Of a stretch of DNA of 64,000 bases, positions 47,840-57,118 are shown piece by piece (position 1 is the stretch's first letter; the number at the start of each line of letters is the position of its first letter). Origin of the DNA: an uncultured Gammaproteobacteria bacterium (GTDB lineage: Bacteria; Pseudomonadota; Gammaproteobacteria; Arenicellales; Poriferihabitantaceae). The notes beneath the pieces are model-generated. The model saw only the letters and a list, made by a program, of their open reading frames with translations, ran no database searches and was not told the DNA's origin. The stretch covers positions 35,496 through 99,495 of the forward strand of contig CAMYNW010000014.1 of NCBI GenBank assembly GCA_947259885.1, read 5' to 3'. A program made the position numbers and the translations under genes.

Positions 47840-48544
47840 TTAGGAGCTGGTTCGGGTAACGTAGCCTTTTTCGCCAGTCAAAGACTTCAGGCGATCACTG
47901 ATTTTATCGGCAGTTTCTCTTTTGGCATAGGGTCCAAGCCATACCCTGGTTGATGGACCTAGAGACGTGCTGACCGATGTGGTTTTTGGTTTGAAGCCGC
48001 TGTTGGTTAACATTGAAGAAATCGAATCGACATTAGCTTTCTTGGAGAAAGTCCCTACCCTTACCACCCAACCTTCGAGGTCTTGTTCTTCAGGTATTTT
48101 GGCGACTTTTTCAGGCTGTTTTTCATTTGTCGCTGGCGGTGCCTGCTCTTGTTTTGGTTTCTTCTGGTTTTCTAACGACTGAGAAGTGTTGGTCGTAGCC
48201 GCTGTGGTTGGCTCTTGCGTCATCACCAAAGCGGTTTTAGTGCTGCTCTCTTCGGATTTTTGCTGCGCCGGCTGTGATTTAGTCAAATCAAGCAGAGCGG
48301 GCCTGCTATCGTCGATGACGATCGTTTCGGATTGCTCTATATCATCCACATTACGCACGATTTTCGAGCGAAAAGTCTTGTTTCCCGACTGTTGCGTTTG
48401 AAGTCCATCGTTATTGGCTTCAAGCGAAGGCTGAGATAACAGTAGAGGGATGACGACAACAGCCAACATCACCATGATAATTGCACCCGTGAGCCTGTGT
48501 TTGAGCTCGTACTCAGGTACTGGATTACTGACAGATTTGTTCAT
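47840..48544 (-). CDS. DedD-like SPOR-domain protein
   Basis: A 234-residue bitopic protein with a short cytoplasmic N-terminus, one transmembrane helix (about 17-36), a low-complexity periplasmic linker rich in Q, E, K, S, T and P (about 45-150), and a C-terminal SPOR domain (about 157-232, GWVVRVGTFSKKANVDSI). SPOR domains bind denuded glycan at the septum, and DedD supports cell constriction. The position between folC and cvpA is that of dedD in E. coli. Confidence 0.88.
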   Translation of the reverse strand: MNKSVSNPVPEYELKHRLTGAIIMVMLAVVVIPLLLSQPSLEANNDGLQTQQSGNKTFRSKIVRNVDDIEQSETIVIDDSRPALLDLTKSQPAQQKSEESSTKTALVMTQEPTTAATTNTSQSLENQKKPKQEQAPPATNEKQPEKVAKIPEEQDLEGWVVRVGTFSKKANVDSISSMLTNSGFKPKTTSVSTSLGPSTRVWLGPYAKRETADKISDRLKSLTGEKGYVTRTSS

Positions 48545-48587
48545 ACTTGGAAATGGTCCCTTCCCGGGCTAGCTGAACGCCGCCGGT

Positions 48588-49898
48588 TTAAAGAACGTAA
48601 GAATCATGTTCGAAGGCTTCGATTATATCACCGACTGTATAGAATGAACCAAAGACGACAATACGATCTTCATTATCCGCACTTTGTCTTGCCGCGGTAA
48701 ATGCCTCTAACGGATTGTCGAACTGACGGACTATCTGATCGGGATAAATATTTGTAAATTTCTCGGCAAGCTCTGCGGCGGTTTGCCCGCGATCTCCTTC
48801 AAGCGACGCCAAGTACCAAAAATCCACATGCGGCACGATACCTGAAAACACGGGTTCCGGCGCTTTATCTTTCAGAATTCCCACGACAGCATGGGTTTTA
48901 CCATCAACAGGATGTGCTTGCAGAAAGTTCGCCAGTTCACGAGCCGAATCGGCATTGTGAGCGACGTCGAGGATGACCATCGGCTTTTCACAGATCATCT
49001 GACACCGAGCCGGCAGCGTCACCGCATCGAGCCCACGGTGAAGATGTTTGATTGATATCTGGGACATTTCGCTGGTAACGGCCAATGCAGCGACAACGCC
49101 GGCCAGGTTATGGCGCTGATGAACGCCGTAGAATGGTGCTTGAAGATTGGCAATTTGTCGCCAATCTTCAGGAATCTGCTGATGATTGCTGCGCCAGCTA
49201 ATAAATTTATCGGCGTGATCCGACGTAATGTGAAAGTCCGTTCCCAGTTGCAGCAAAGTTGCGCCCATAGAATCGGCGATCTTCGCAATGGAGTCAGGTG
49301 GACTAGGGTCTGAACATACCGCTACACCACGGGGTTTAATCACTCCCGCTTTCTCTGCACCAATCTGTTCTCTATCGGATCCCAGCCACTGTTCGTGATC
49401 AAGACCCACAGACGTTATCAGCGCGAGATCGTTATCAATCATATTAACCGCGTCCAGGCGGCCTCCCATTCCAGTCTCCAGGACACTAACATCTAAATTC
49501 TGTGTCTGGAAAATCAGCAATGCACAGAGGGTACTATATTCGAAATACGTGAGCGGGATGTTTTCGCGAGTGGCCTCGATGGTGCAGAACGCATCGAGAA
49601 TCAGTTGATCTGGCGCCGCTTGGCCGTCGATACATATACGCTCGTTATATCGAACTAGATGCGGTGATGTGTAGCTGCCGGTTTGCAATCCCGCGTATCG
49701 GAAAACCGATTCGAGCATAGCAACGCTTGATCCTTTGCCGTTAGTCCCTGCCACAGTCACCACCAGGGGTGAACGCGCACCTCCAAGTTTTTTCCAGACT
49801 TCTTCAATTCGATCCAGTTTGAGATCGATACTGCGCCAGTGCTGATTCTGAATATGTGACAGCCATTGATTGAGGCTGTACTGGCGAAAATCAGCCAA
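48588..49898 (-). CDS. folC: Bifunctional folylpolyglutamate synthase/dihydrofolate synthase
   Basis: A 436-residue Mur-ligase-fold enzyme that adds glutamate to dihydropteroate and to folates. The ATP loop is [14 protein letters not shown] (about 48-61), with [11 protein letters not shown] near 142 and [12 protein letters not shown] near 310. The start overlaps the accD end by 8 bp, the usual coupling. The length and motifs are complete. Confidence 0.95.
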   Translation of the reverse strand: MADFRQYSLNQWLSHIQNQHWRSIDLKLDRIEEVWKKLGGARSPLVVTVAGTNGKGSSVAMLESVFRYAGLQTGSYTSPHLVRYNERICIDGQAAPDQLILDAFCTIEATRENIPLTYFEYSTLCALLIFQTQNLDVSVLETGMGGRLDAVNMIDNDLALITSVGLDHEQWLGSDREQIGAEKAGVIKPRGVAVCSDPSPPDSIAKIADSMGATLLQLGTDFHITSDHADKFISWRSNHQQIPEDWRQIANLQAPFYGVHQRHNLAGVVAALAVTSEMSQISIKHLHRGLDAVTLPARCQMICEKPMVILDVAHNADSARELANFLQAHPVDGKTHAVVGILKDKAPEPVFSGIVPHVDFWYLASLEGDRGQTAAELAEKFTNIYPDQIVRQFDNPLEAFTAARQSADNEDRIVVFGSFYTVGDIIEAFEHDSYVL

Positions 49899-50913
49899 TA
49901 GGGTCTTCCTTCACCGGAGCATTAAAATCGCTGTCCCCAGGTTGCGCATCCAGTGTCTCGATCTCGGCGTCCTGAAACGCGGAATCTTGAATCCGTTCAG
50001 ACTCAATCAATTCACCTTCGAGAACTTCGCTCATTGTTTCATCTACGCCCTCCTTCGCGGGGCGGAATCCAAGCTTGTCCAGCAAGGAGGCGATTTCCTG
50101 ACGTAATTCCCGGCGATCGAGGATCATGTCAATGGCACCGTGTTCAAGCAGGAATTCAGCCCGTTGAAATCCGTCCGGTAAGGTCTCTCTCACGGTCTGT
50201 TCGATTACGCGCGGTCCAGCAAACCCGACCAAAGCATTGGGTTCTGAGATTATGATGTCGCCGAGCATTGCAACACTGGCGGATACACCCCCCATTGTCG
50301 GATCCGTCAAGACCGATACAAACGGAATCCCTGCGTCCCGATTACGGGCAATTGCAGCGGAAGTCTTGGCCATTTGCATCAGGGAAAACAGGGCTTCCTG
50401 CATACGTGCCCCGCCGGACGCGGAAAAACATACTAATGGCATTCTATTTTCAAGACTAAGATTTGCGGCCAGGACGAAGCGTTCACCCACTACGGAACCC
50501 ATTGAGCCACCAAGAAAACGAAAATCGAATGCCAGTGCGGCCAATGGAATTCCAACTAGTGTTCCACTCGCTGCCAGAATTGCTTCCGACACGCCACTGG
50601 TCTTGCGCGCTTCCGTTAATCTGTCACGATATCGTTTCTGATCTTTAAATTTGAGAATATCAACGGGTTGAATCTGTTCTCCGATATATGAGATGGAGTC
50701 TGCGTCGAGAAAGGATTCGAGTCGTGCTGTGCTGCCAATACGCATATGGTGCCCGCACTTTGGGCAAACCTGCAGGCTTAGATCTAGTTCTTCAGCATAA
50801 AGCACAGCCTGGCAGGCGGTGCACTTGCTCCACACCCCTTCGGGAACTCCCCTCTTTCCTATCCGCGCCCGGGTCTGAATTTTAGGCGGGATTATTTTAT
50901 CCAGCCAGTTCAT
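49891..50913 (-). CDS. accD: Acetyl-CoA carboxylase carboxyltransferase subunit beta
   Basis: A 340-residue carboxyltransferase beta subunit with the N-terminal zinc ribbon (Cys31, 34, 50, 53) and a crotonase-like core containing [12 protein letters not shown] and the [12 protein letters not shown] oxyanion segment. The core would end near residue 290; a further tail of about 50 residues, very rich in D and E, follows and makes the protein longer than the 304 residues of E. coli AccD. It works with AccA, which is not in this window. It is co-transcribed with folC. Confidence 0.96.
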   Translation of the reverse strand: MNWLDKIIPPKIQTRARIGKRGVPEGVWSKCTACQAVLYAEELDLSLQVCPKCGHHMRIGSTARLESFLDADSISYIGEQIQPVDILKFKDQKRYRDRLTEARKTSGVSEAILAASGTLVGIPLAALAFDFRFLGGSMGSVVGERFVLAANLSLENRMPLVCFSASGGARMQEALFSLMQMAKTSAAIARNRDAGIPFVSVLTDPTMGGVSASVAMLGDIIISEPNALVGFAGPRVIEQTVRETLPDGFQRAEFLLEHGAIDMILDRRELRQEIASLLDKLGFRPAKEGVDETMSEVLEGELIESERIQDSAFQDAEIETLDAQPGDSDFNAPVKEDPIG

Positions 50914-50946
50914 GTTTGCTGGTGCTCCCGCAATTGAGACAACAAA

Positions 50947-51567
50947 CTACGCATAGTTTCGAACCGCTTTACAGAAATCAATCATCTTTTGTATGTCTTT
51001 TTTACCGCAAGTTTCTACACCAGTGCTGACATCAACCCCGTACGGACAAGAAATCGTGAGCGCTTGTTGCACATTTTGCGGGTTGAGTCCGCCCGCGAGT
51101 ATGACAGGCTTGCTACCCTTATAATGCGCTTGTTCCCAGTCGAAGGACTTACCACTTCCGCCGTAAACATTTGCAATATGTGTGTCCAATAGAACTCCGC
51201 AACTGTGGGGGTAACGATTTTCTTCAATAGCCGGATCGACAGTTTTAGATATTCTTATTGCTTTGATATAAGGCCTGCCAAAACTGGTACAGAATTCATC
51301 CTCTTCCTCGCCGTGGAACTGCAGCAAATCCACCTGCACTTTATTAACGATCTCGGCGACATACCCGGCTTCAGGATTAACCATCACCGCAACTGGGGTA
51401 ATAAATGGTGGCAGTGATTGTCTGATTGCGGCGGCCCGTTCAATCTCGAGATGACGAGGACTTGGAGAATAGAATATGAAGCCCAATGCATCTGCCCCCG
51501 CCTCGGTTGCAGCCGACGCGGCAGATTCACTGGTAATCCCACAAATTTTAATCCGAGGCAGAGACAA
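50947..51567 (-). CDS. trpF: Phosphoribosylanthranilate isomerase TrpF
   Basis: A 206-residue beta/alpha-barrel isomerase of tryptophan synthesis. The catalytic Cys is in the N-terminal KICGIT (Cys10). DLLQFHGEE near residue 80 and the C-terminal GVDVSTGVE phosphate-binding loop are typical, with the catalytic Asp in the DVSTGVE segment. It is free-standing rather than fused to TrpC as in E. coli, and no trpBA follows; accD does, as in pseudomonads. Confidence 0.95.
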   Translation of the reverse strand: MSLPRIKICGITSESAASAATEAGADALGFIFYSPSPRHLEIERAAAIRQSLPPFITPVAVMVNPEAGYVAEIVNKVQVDLLQFHGEEEDEFCTSFGRPYIKAIRISKTVDPAIEENRYPHSCGVLLDTHIANVYGGSGKSFDWEQAHYKGSKPVILAGGLNPQNVQQALTISCPYGVDVSTGVETCGKKDIQKMIDFCKAVRNYA

Positions 51568-51596
51568 TGTTCACAACGTCGTACAAACAGCGAATT

Positions 51597-52400
51597 CTAC
51601 CAAAAACAGCACACCGGCGGCGCCGGCGGTAAATTAAAGTCTGGATCATAGTCGACTCGGGCAAAGTAGAGCCCACCTGGTGGAAAGGTCACACCTGCCT
51701 GTCGACGATCTCGAGTTTTAAGCACCTGACTAGCCCAATTGACGGGTTTTTCGCCATTGCCGATGCGACATAATACGCCTACCAGATTCCGCACCATATG
51801 TTGAAGGAATCCATCGGCCACCACGTCGAACCAGAACCACTCTCCTTGTTGATTTACCTCCAGTTTGCGAAGGTCTTTGGTCGGATTTTTCGATTGACAT
51901 CCTGCAGCACGAAAAGCGCTGAAATCGTGCTGCCCTATTAGTTCCATGGCTGCACGTTGCATCGGTTCTAGTGTCAAAGGAGGTCGATGCCATGCCACTC
52001 TGCCATGCAGATAAGAAGGGCTCATTTGACGATTCAACAAAACATAGCGGTACCAGCGCTGTCGGGCACTGAATCTCGCATGAAAATCGGCGCTCACCGG
52101 GTGTGTCCAGATCAAGGATATGTCATTCGGTAGACAGGCGTTTACTCCGCGCAGCCAATTCTCTTTGCTACGTCTGCTGTTTGTTTCAAAGTGGACAACT
52201 TGCCCGATTCCGTGCACCCCGGTATCTGTCCGTCCTGCTGTGACCACTCGAACCTCATGGTCGGCGACCTGGCCAATGGCCTTTTCAACTTCTTCCTGTA
52301 CAGAGGGGGCGTTTTTTTGGCGCTGCCAACCGGCGTAGTGCAATCCGCAGTATTCGATACAGGCGGCAAACCGTTGATCGGTGGCCGATTTTTCGGTCAT
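51597..52400 (-). CDS. truA: tRNA pseudouridine(38-40) synthase TruA
   Basis: A 267-residue pseudouridine synthase with the catalytic Asp in AGRTDTGVHGIGQVVHF (Asp about 58). It also has LNRQMSPSYLHGRVAWH and the C-terminal FLQHMVRNLVGVL segment. It modifies positions 38-40 of the anticodon arm. It is 29 bp upstream of trpF on the same strand and 17 bp from recR. Confidence 0.95.
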   Translation of the reverse strand: MTEKSATDQRFAACIEYCGLHYAGWQRQKNAPSVQEEVEKAIGQVADHEVRVVTAGRTDTGVHGIGQVVHFETNSRRSKENWLRGVNACLPNDISLIWTHPVSADFHARFSARQRWYRYVLLNRQMSPSYLHGRVAWHRPPLTLEPMQRAAMELIGQHDFSAFRAAGCQSKNPTKDLRKLEVNQQGEWFWFDVVADGFLQHMVRNLVGVLCRIGNGEKPVNWASQVLKTRDRRQAGVTFPPGGLYFARVDYDPDFNLPPAPPVCCFW

Positions 52401-52417
52401 GATAAATTAAACCGATC

Positions 52418-53020
52418 TCAACTATGAATGGTTTTACGCTCGGCAAAAGCCTGATTGAGAGTACCAGAATCCATATACTCAAGTTCACCTCCCATTGGGA
52501 GACCGCGGGCCAATCGAGATACGGGTACTCCAAGCGGTTCCATAAGGTCGACAATAAAATCCGAAGTCGCCTGCCCTTCCATGGTCAGATTGGTCGCTAA
52601 AATCAATTCTTCTATTGTTTCAGCGTTTACCAATGCGAGTAACCGATCAATGCCTAACTGCTCTGGTCCAATGTCGTCAAGAGGAGAAAGACTGCCCATG
52701 AGCACAAAATACATACCTTGGTAAACTCCTGCCTGCTCGATGGCTTCAAGATCGGCCGGGGTTTCTACTACGCAAAGTCTGACCTTGTCGCGTTTACTGG
52801 AGCTACAAATTCCACACAGTTCAGTCTCGCTGAAATTATTGCAGCGACTGCAATGGTTAACCTTGAGCAGTGCGTGACGCAGCGCTTCGCCTATCTGCTG
52901 TGCGCCCTCACGATCACGTTCTAAAAGATGGAACGCCATTCTTTGGGCCGATTTAGGGCCAACGCCCGGCAGCCGCTGCAGCGCTTCTTTAAGAACCTCA
53001 ACCGATTGTGGATCGGCCAC
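52418..53020 (-). CDS. recR: Recombination mediator RecR
   Basis: A 200-residue protein with an N-terminal helix-hairpin-helix (LQRLPGVGPKSAQRMAFHLL), a four-Cys zinc finger (CSRCNNFSETELCGIC, about 57-72), a Toprim domain (about 79-175) and a C-terminal Walker-B-like segment. RecR, with RecO, loads RecA on SSB-coated DNA in gap repair. It follows ybaB by 6 bp, the usual dnaX-ybaB-recR order. Confidence 0.96.
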   Translation of the reverse strand: MADPQSVEVLKEALQRLPGVGPKSAQRMAFHLLERDREGAQQIGEALRHALLKVNHCSRCNNFSETELCGICSSSKRDKVRLCVVETPADLEAIEQAGVYQGMYFVLMGSLSPLDDIGPEQLGIDRLLALVNAETIEELILATNLTMEGQATSDFIVDLMEPLGVPVSRLARGLPMGGELEYMDSGTLNQAFAERKTIHS

Positions 53021-53026
53021 GAATAG

Positions 53027-53347
53027 TCAGAATGGAAGTTTCATACCAGGGATGTTTAACCCTGCGGTGAGTCCACCCATCTTTTCTTCAGTGGTCTTTT
53101 CTACTTTGCGGACCGCATCGTTCATCGCCGCCGCAATCAGGTCCTCGAGCACCTCCCTATCGTCCTCCATCAAAGCAGGATCAATCGATATTTTTTTGAC
53201 GTCGTGGCGGCAGGTCATCACGACTTCAACCAGCCCGGCACCTGATTGGCCGGTAACCTCAGTGTTGGCAAGCTCCTCCTGTGCTTTTTGCATATTCTCT
53301 TGCATGGCTTGAGCCTGCTTCATGATATTTCCTAGCTGACCTTTCAT
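53027..53347 (-). CDS. ybaB: YbaB/EbfC-family nucleoid-associated protein
   Basis: A 106-residue DNA-binding dimeric protein. The N-terminal helix ([18 protein letters not shown]) and the segment [20 protein letters not shown] match the family, and the C-terminus ends [11 protein letters not shown]. It coats DNA and affects gene expression; the exact role beside dnaX and recR is unknown. It lies between those two genes. Confidence 0.95.
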   Translation of the reverse strand: MKGQLGNIMKQAQAMQENMQKAQEELANTEVTGQSGAGLVEVVMTCRHDVKKISIDPALMEDDREVLEDLIAAAMNDAVRKVEKTTEEKMGGLTAGLNIPGMKLPF

Positions 53348-53383
53348 ATTAATAAGTACGTTTAAATATTTGAATAAAAATGA

Positions 53384-55066
53384 TTATTTTGTTGGGGGTT
53401 GAATTGACTCGGGCACTATTTCGGCATCGAACAGCTCAACCAGGGTCTGCACATTTTGATCCTGATTGAACGCCTGCTCTGCAGATTTCTGGCGCTCTCT
53501 AGCATAACGTTGTTTCTGCTGAGACGGCGTTTCCGCCTCCTCCTGTTCAATGTCGTCTACATCTAATTTGAGCCGAATTTCCAGGCCAAGAGTCTCCGCG
53601 CAGTGCTGTTCTATTTTTTTCAGCCTGCTCTGATTTAATAGATGTCGAGATTTTTGGTCCAGCAACAGATGCAGATGATGTCCGTCCAGTGATCGGGGGA
53701 TCATATTCATTACCAGCTCCCTGGAGATTCCGCTCAATCCTGAGCCTTCGACAAACCCGGTCCAACCGGCCTGGCTGGCCAGCATCTCTAAAGTAAAAGA
53801 GGTCGCCGTTACCATCGCACCTTCTGCCACTTTTTCAGTTACGACCGCCTCCGATGCAGTTGTTATCTGTTCTGGATTGGTGTTGCGGGAAACGGTTTTT
53901 TTGTTGGCTTTGCGGATTGCGGTTGGACGATTTGGCGTCTTCTCTGTGTTGGGTGCTAATTCCTGGGCCGGTTGCGCACTGGCGGCAGGCTGGAAAGCGT
54001 TCATCCTAAGTAGAATCATTTCAAAACCGGTGCGGGGGTCAGGTGCGAGTCCCAAATCACGTTTACCGATCAGTGCAATCTGGAACAACAGCTGCAATAG
54101 TTCTGCATCGGCAAGTGCTGCCAGCGGTGCCACTGCATCGCGGGCTACGCCTTTCCATTCTATGGCCTGAGGATTTACCTGGTATAGCGCCGCGTTATGC
54201 AATGCACTTAATATGTCATCTAATGCGGATCGATAGTCGAGCGATCTTTCGGACATTCTTGCTACCGTCTCCATCAAGCCTGGGCCATCGCGGGCGCAGA
54301 CCCTTTCAAGTAGTTCCTGAGTAAACTGATCATCAATCATACCCAGCATGCTGCGCACCTGGTCTACTCTAACAGAGCCGTTTCCGAATGCGATCGCCTG
54401 GTCTAAAAGACTCAATGCGTCTCGCACGCTGCCGTCCGCCGAGCGCGACAAAACCATAATAGCATCTGCGTCGAATTCAATTTTTTCGGCCTGCAAGATT
54501 TTAATGAGCTGTCCACTCAGTTTCTCCAGATCCATGGACTTTAAGTTGAACTGAATACATCTTGAGAGAATTGTCGCCGGCAGCTTTTGTGGGTCGGTGG
54601 TCGCGAGTAGAAATTTAACGTGTGGGGGTGGCTCTTCCAGTGTTTTCAGTAAAGCGTTAAAGCTATGTGCTGAAAGCATATGTACTTCATCGATCAAATA
54701 AATCTTGAAGCGTCCCTGGGACGGAGCGTATTGCACATTATCAAGCAGCTCACGTGTGTCGTCGACCCGGGTGCGGGAAGCGGCATCTACTTCAATCAGG
54801 TCAATATAATTACCTTGGTCGACACTTTTACAGGTATTACATTTCCCGCAAGGTGACGCGCTGATGCCGGTTTCGCAATTGAGCGCCCGGGCAAAAATAC
54901 GGGCCAAGGTTGTTTTACCGACTCCGCGGGTGCCGGTGAACAAGTAAGCATGGTGCACCCGTTGGCTGTCCAAGGCATTGGTCAGAGCTGATACCACATG
55001 CTCTTGACCAACCACCTCTTCAAAGTTCCTGGGCCGCCATTTGCGCGCAAGTGCCTGGTAACTCAT
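53384..55066 (-). CDS. dnaX: DNA polymerase III subunit tau (and possibly gamma)
   Basis: A 560-residue clamp-loader ATPase. Walker A GTRGVGKT is at about 45-52, a zinc module CETG...CGKCNTC at about 64-79, and the DEVHMLS Walker B and sensor motifs follow. Domain III (about 220-365) oligomerises, and a low-complexity linker (about 365-420) precedes a tau-specific C-terminal domain. Tau links the replisome to the polymerase core. A run of seven A lies at codons 389-391 in the linker, where E. coli dnaX has its frameshift site. It is downstream of ffs on the same strand. Confidence 0.97.
   Translation of the reverse strand: MSYQALARKWRPRNFEEVVGQEHVVSALTNALDSQRVHHAYLFTGTRGVGKTTLARIFARALNCETGISASPCGKCNTCKSVDQGNYIDLIEVDAASRTRVDDTRELLDNVQYAPSQGRFKIYLIDEVHMLSAHSFNALLKTLEEPPPHVKFLLATTDPQKLPATILSRCIQFNLKSMDLEKLSGQLIKILQAEKIEFDADAIMVLSRSADGSVRDALSLLDQAIAFGNGSVRVDQVRSMLGMIDDQFTQELLERVCARDGPGLMETVARMSERSLDYRSALDDILSALHNAALYQVNPQAIEWKGVARDAVAPLAALADAELLQLLFQIALIGKRDLGLAPDPRTGFEMILLRMNAFQPAASAQPAQELAPNTEKTPNRPTAIRKANKKTVSRNTNPEQITTASEAVVTEKVAEGAMVTATSFTLEMLASQAGWTGFVEGSGLSGISRELVMNMIPRSLDGHHLHLLLDQKSRHLLNQSRLKKIEQHCAETLGLEIRLKLDVDDIEQEEAETPSQQKQRYARERQKSAEQAFNQDQNVQTLVELFDAEIVPESIQPPTK
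53896..53902 (-). promoter_or_regulatory. A7 run in dnaX, candidate frameshift or slippage site
   Basis: In the coding strand the frame reads AAC AAA AAA ACC. A -1 shift here would add about 20 residues and stop at a TGA (53837-53835), giving a product of about 410 residues. A +1 shift would stop at TAA (53865-53863), near 400 residues. Both are close to the 431-residue gamma of E. coli. No clear stimulator hairpin or upstream Shine-Dalgarno was found. Confidence 0.4.
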
Positions 55067-55140
55067 CGATGGTCAGATATGTAATTCAGCGAAATTAAAT
55101 TGCGATAACAGGATTGTTATGGGAATAGAGGTGGCGGATC

Positions 55141-55235
55141 CAATCAGCCTTACCCTGGCACCCGAATCGGCTGCTGCGGCTGCTTCCTTCCGGATCTGAC
55201 CGGGTTCACAACGTATCGCCACCAGGGAGACCGGT
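55141..55235 (-). ncRNA. ffs: Small signal recognition particle RNA (4.5S)
   Basis: The minus strand carries the conserved SRP domain IV: GGTCAGATCCGGAAGGAAGC followed by AGCCGCAGCAGCC. The terminal CCCTGG/CCAGGG pairing closes the hairpin. It binds Ffh to target membrane proteins. The ends are approximate. It lies 75 bp upstream of dnaX on the same strand, as in many gammaproteobacteria. Confidence 0.9.
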
Positions 55236-55387
55236 TTTCACCGCCATAGATGATCAAGCCTCTGAGCCGATTGTAATCAATTTCATGATACGCCGAAAGA
55301 AGTTCAGCAATATGTTGAATGGCTTTCATTGACAGCACACAGATAAATCAACAGACTCCACGGCCAGCTTAACCTCCAAGCCAGACC

Positions 55388-56629
55388 ATGACCAAACTCG
55401 ACATCGACTATGTCCGCAGCTGCTTCCCGGCATTCGAGCAACCTCTGCCCAGTAAAACCGCCTTGTTTGAAAACGCCGGTGGCAGCTATGTTGCCGGCGC
55501 GGTGCTTGACCGATATTTTCATTTCTACACCGCCAACAAGGTGCAGCCTTATGGCGCCAGCGAAATCTGCCATGCGGCTGGCGAGCAGATGGATGCTGGT
55601 CGACAGGCTATGGCGGATTTGCTGGGGATTTCAACCCAAAGTCTCACTCTCGGGCCATCTACCACGCAGAATTTCAACACCCTGGCTATTGCCTGTGGCG
55701 CCATTGTCGGTAAAGGCCATGCCGTGATTGTCACCGATCAGGATCATGAGGCGAACATCGGCGCTTGGGAGAGACTTTGCGAGCGGCTTGGTGCAAATCT
55801 GCGCACCTGGCCGATCAACTCTGAAGGGGAGCTATGTCTTGAAGGCCTGGAACCTTTGATCGATGAATCAGTCAAGGTGATCTGCATGACCCACAGCTCT
55901 AACATTGTCGGTACGATTAATCCTGTGGAGAAAGTGATTGAAATGGTCCGGCCGATGGGGATTGGCGTAATTGTGGATGGCGTGTCGTACGCGCCGCATC
56001 AGTGGCCGGCGATACCGGATCTGAAGCCAGATGCATATTGTTTCAGCACCTATAAAACCTACGCGACGCATCTTGGCGTGATGTATGTGGCGCCAGATTT
56101 TGCTCAGCGACTGGACCCGCAGTGCCATTACTTCAATATCCAGTATCCCGAAAAAAGATTCGATACCGCGGGGCCGGATCACGCATCAATTGCGGCGCTT
56201 GCGGGTTTAGGTGACTATTTCGCTGACAGCCACCTGCATCATTTCGGCGCGACATCCTCTGACCTTTACAGTCGTACCCAGGAGATTTCTAAACTCATGC
56301 ACGAGCATGAAACAGAACTGTGTCAACTGCTATTGGATGGGATAGCGGAACTGCCGTTATCTATTCTGGGACGCAGCACAATGCAGGGCCGCGAAGCCAA
56401 TATCGCCTTGCGGTCGAGTCAGTATAGCTCCAGCGCGCTCTCGGAAGCCCTCGCCAAAGCTGATATTGCGGCAGGTCATGGAAATTTTTATGCCAAAAGG
56501 CTGCTCGAAAAAGTCGGCATTGAGGACAGCGAAGAAGGCGTGCTTCGGATCAGCTTTTCTCATTACAACACCCGCGAGGAAACGCAGCGGGTGGTGGACG
56601 TTTTGCAGCAGATACACAGATCGGAATGA
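55388..56629 (+). CDS. Cysteine desulfurase-like class V aminotransferase (VC1184 type)
   Basis: A 413-residue PLP-dependent enzyme of the aminotransferase class V fold. The PLP lysine is in CFSTYKTYATHLG (about Lys223), after IVDGVSYAPHQWP, which holds the ring-binding Asp. The N-terminal PAFEQPLPSKTALFENAGGSYV fits the cysteine desulfurase-like VC1184 subfamily, whose substrate is unknown. The catalytic Cys loop of SufS/IscS is not evident, so true desulfurase activity is doubtful. It is divergent from ffs and is followed by the DUF1330 gene on the same strand (57 bp). Confidence 0.88.
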   Translation: MTKLDIDYVRSCFPAFEQPLPSKTALFENAGGSYVAGAVLDRYFHFYTANKVQPYGASEICHAAGEQMDAGRQAMADLLGISTQSLTLGPSTTQNFNTLAIACGAIVGKGHAVIVTDQDHEANIGAWERLCERLGANLRTWPINSEGELCLEGLEPLIDESVKVICMTHSSNIVGTINPVEKVIEMVRPMGIGVIVDGVSYAPHQWPAIPDLKPDAYCFSTYKTYATHLGVMYVAPDFAQRLDPQCHYFNIQYPEKRFDTAGPDHASIAALAGLGDYFADSHLHHFGATSSDLYSRTQEISKLMHEHETELCQLLLDGIAELPLSILGRSTMQGREANIALRSSQYSSSALSEALAKADIAAGHGNFYAKRLLEKVGIEDSEEGVLRISFSHYNTREETQRVVDVLQQIHRSE

Positions 56630-56686
56630 CCCACCAGGCTTGAATATTTGTCATAATGCAAATCCGTCCCCCAGTTGAGCAGCACT

Positions 56687-57013
56687 ATGACACATTATCT
56701 TATCGCAGACGTTAAAGTAAACGACGATTCCTGGATCCCCGATTATGCGGCTAAGGTGCACGATATCGTGCATAAGCACGGCGGCAAATATCTCTCACGC
56801 AGCGGCAATATCACGAACATCGAAGGAGAAGATCTCGATACCACTCTGATCGCCCTTCTGGAGTTTCCTTCTCTCGAAGCGCTTCGCGCTTTTGTCGATG
56901 ACCCTGACTATGCGCAGTTTGCTAAAGCAAGGCAAGCGGGGACTGAAAGTCGATTTAATGCGATCGATGATACCGATGTCGCTGGTACCATTCCTTATCT
57001 CGAGAAAGGATAG
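56687..57013 (+). CDS. DUF1330-family protein
   Basis: A 108-residue protein of the dimeric alpha/beta-barrel (ferredoxin-like) superfamily, matching DUF1330: YLIADVKVNDDSWIPDY, then a central KHGGKYLSRSG, and FPSLEALRAFVDDPDYAQFAKARQ near the C-terminus. The function is unknown; the fold is shared with small monooxygenases and stress-responsive proteins. The ATG at 56687 is preferred over an upstream in-frame TTG. It ends at a strong bidirectional terminator and may be co-transcribed with the preceding PLP enzyme. Confidence 0.85.
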   Translation: MTHYLIADVKVNDDSWIPDYAAKVHDIVHKHGGKYLSRSGNITNIEGEDLDTTLIALLEFPSLEALRAFVDDPDYAQFAKARQAGTESRFNAIDDTDVAGTIPYLEKG

Positions 57014-57070
57014 TTTAAAGCGCAGTAAAATCACGCGTTATGGCCGGTTGTGCAGCCTGCATTGAAATTT

Positions 57071-57101
57071 AAAAAAAGCCCCGTTTAGCGGGGCTTTTTT
57101 G
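57071..57101. terminator. Bidirectional rho-independent terminator
   Basis: GCCCCG (57078-57083) and CGGGGC (57089-57094) form a stem with a 5-nt loop. It is flanked by seven A on the left (57071-57077) and six T on the right (57095-57100), so it can act on both strands. It ends the DUF1330 transcript and the gmaS-like transcript. Confidence 0.93.
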
Positions 57102-57118
57102 TTTCATAGTATTTTGCT

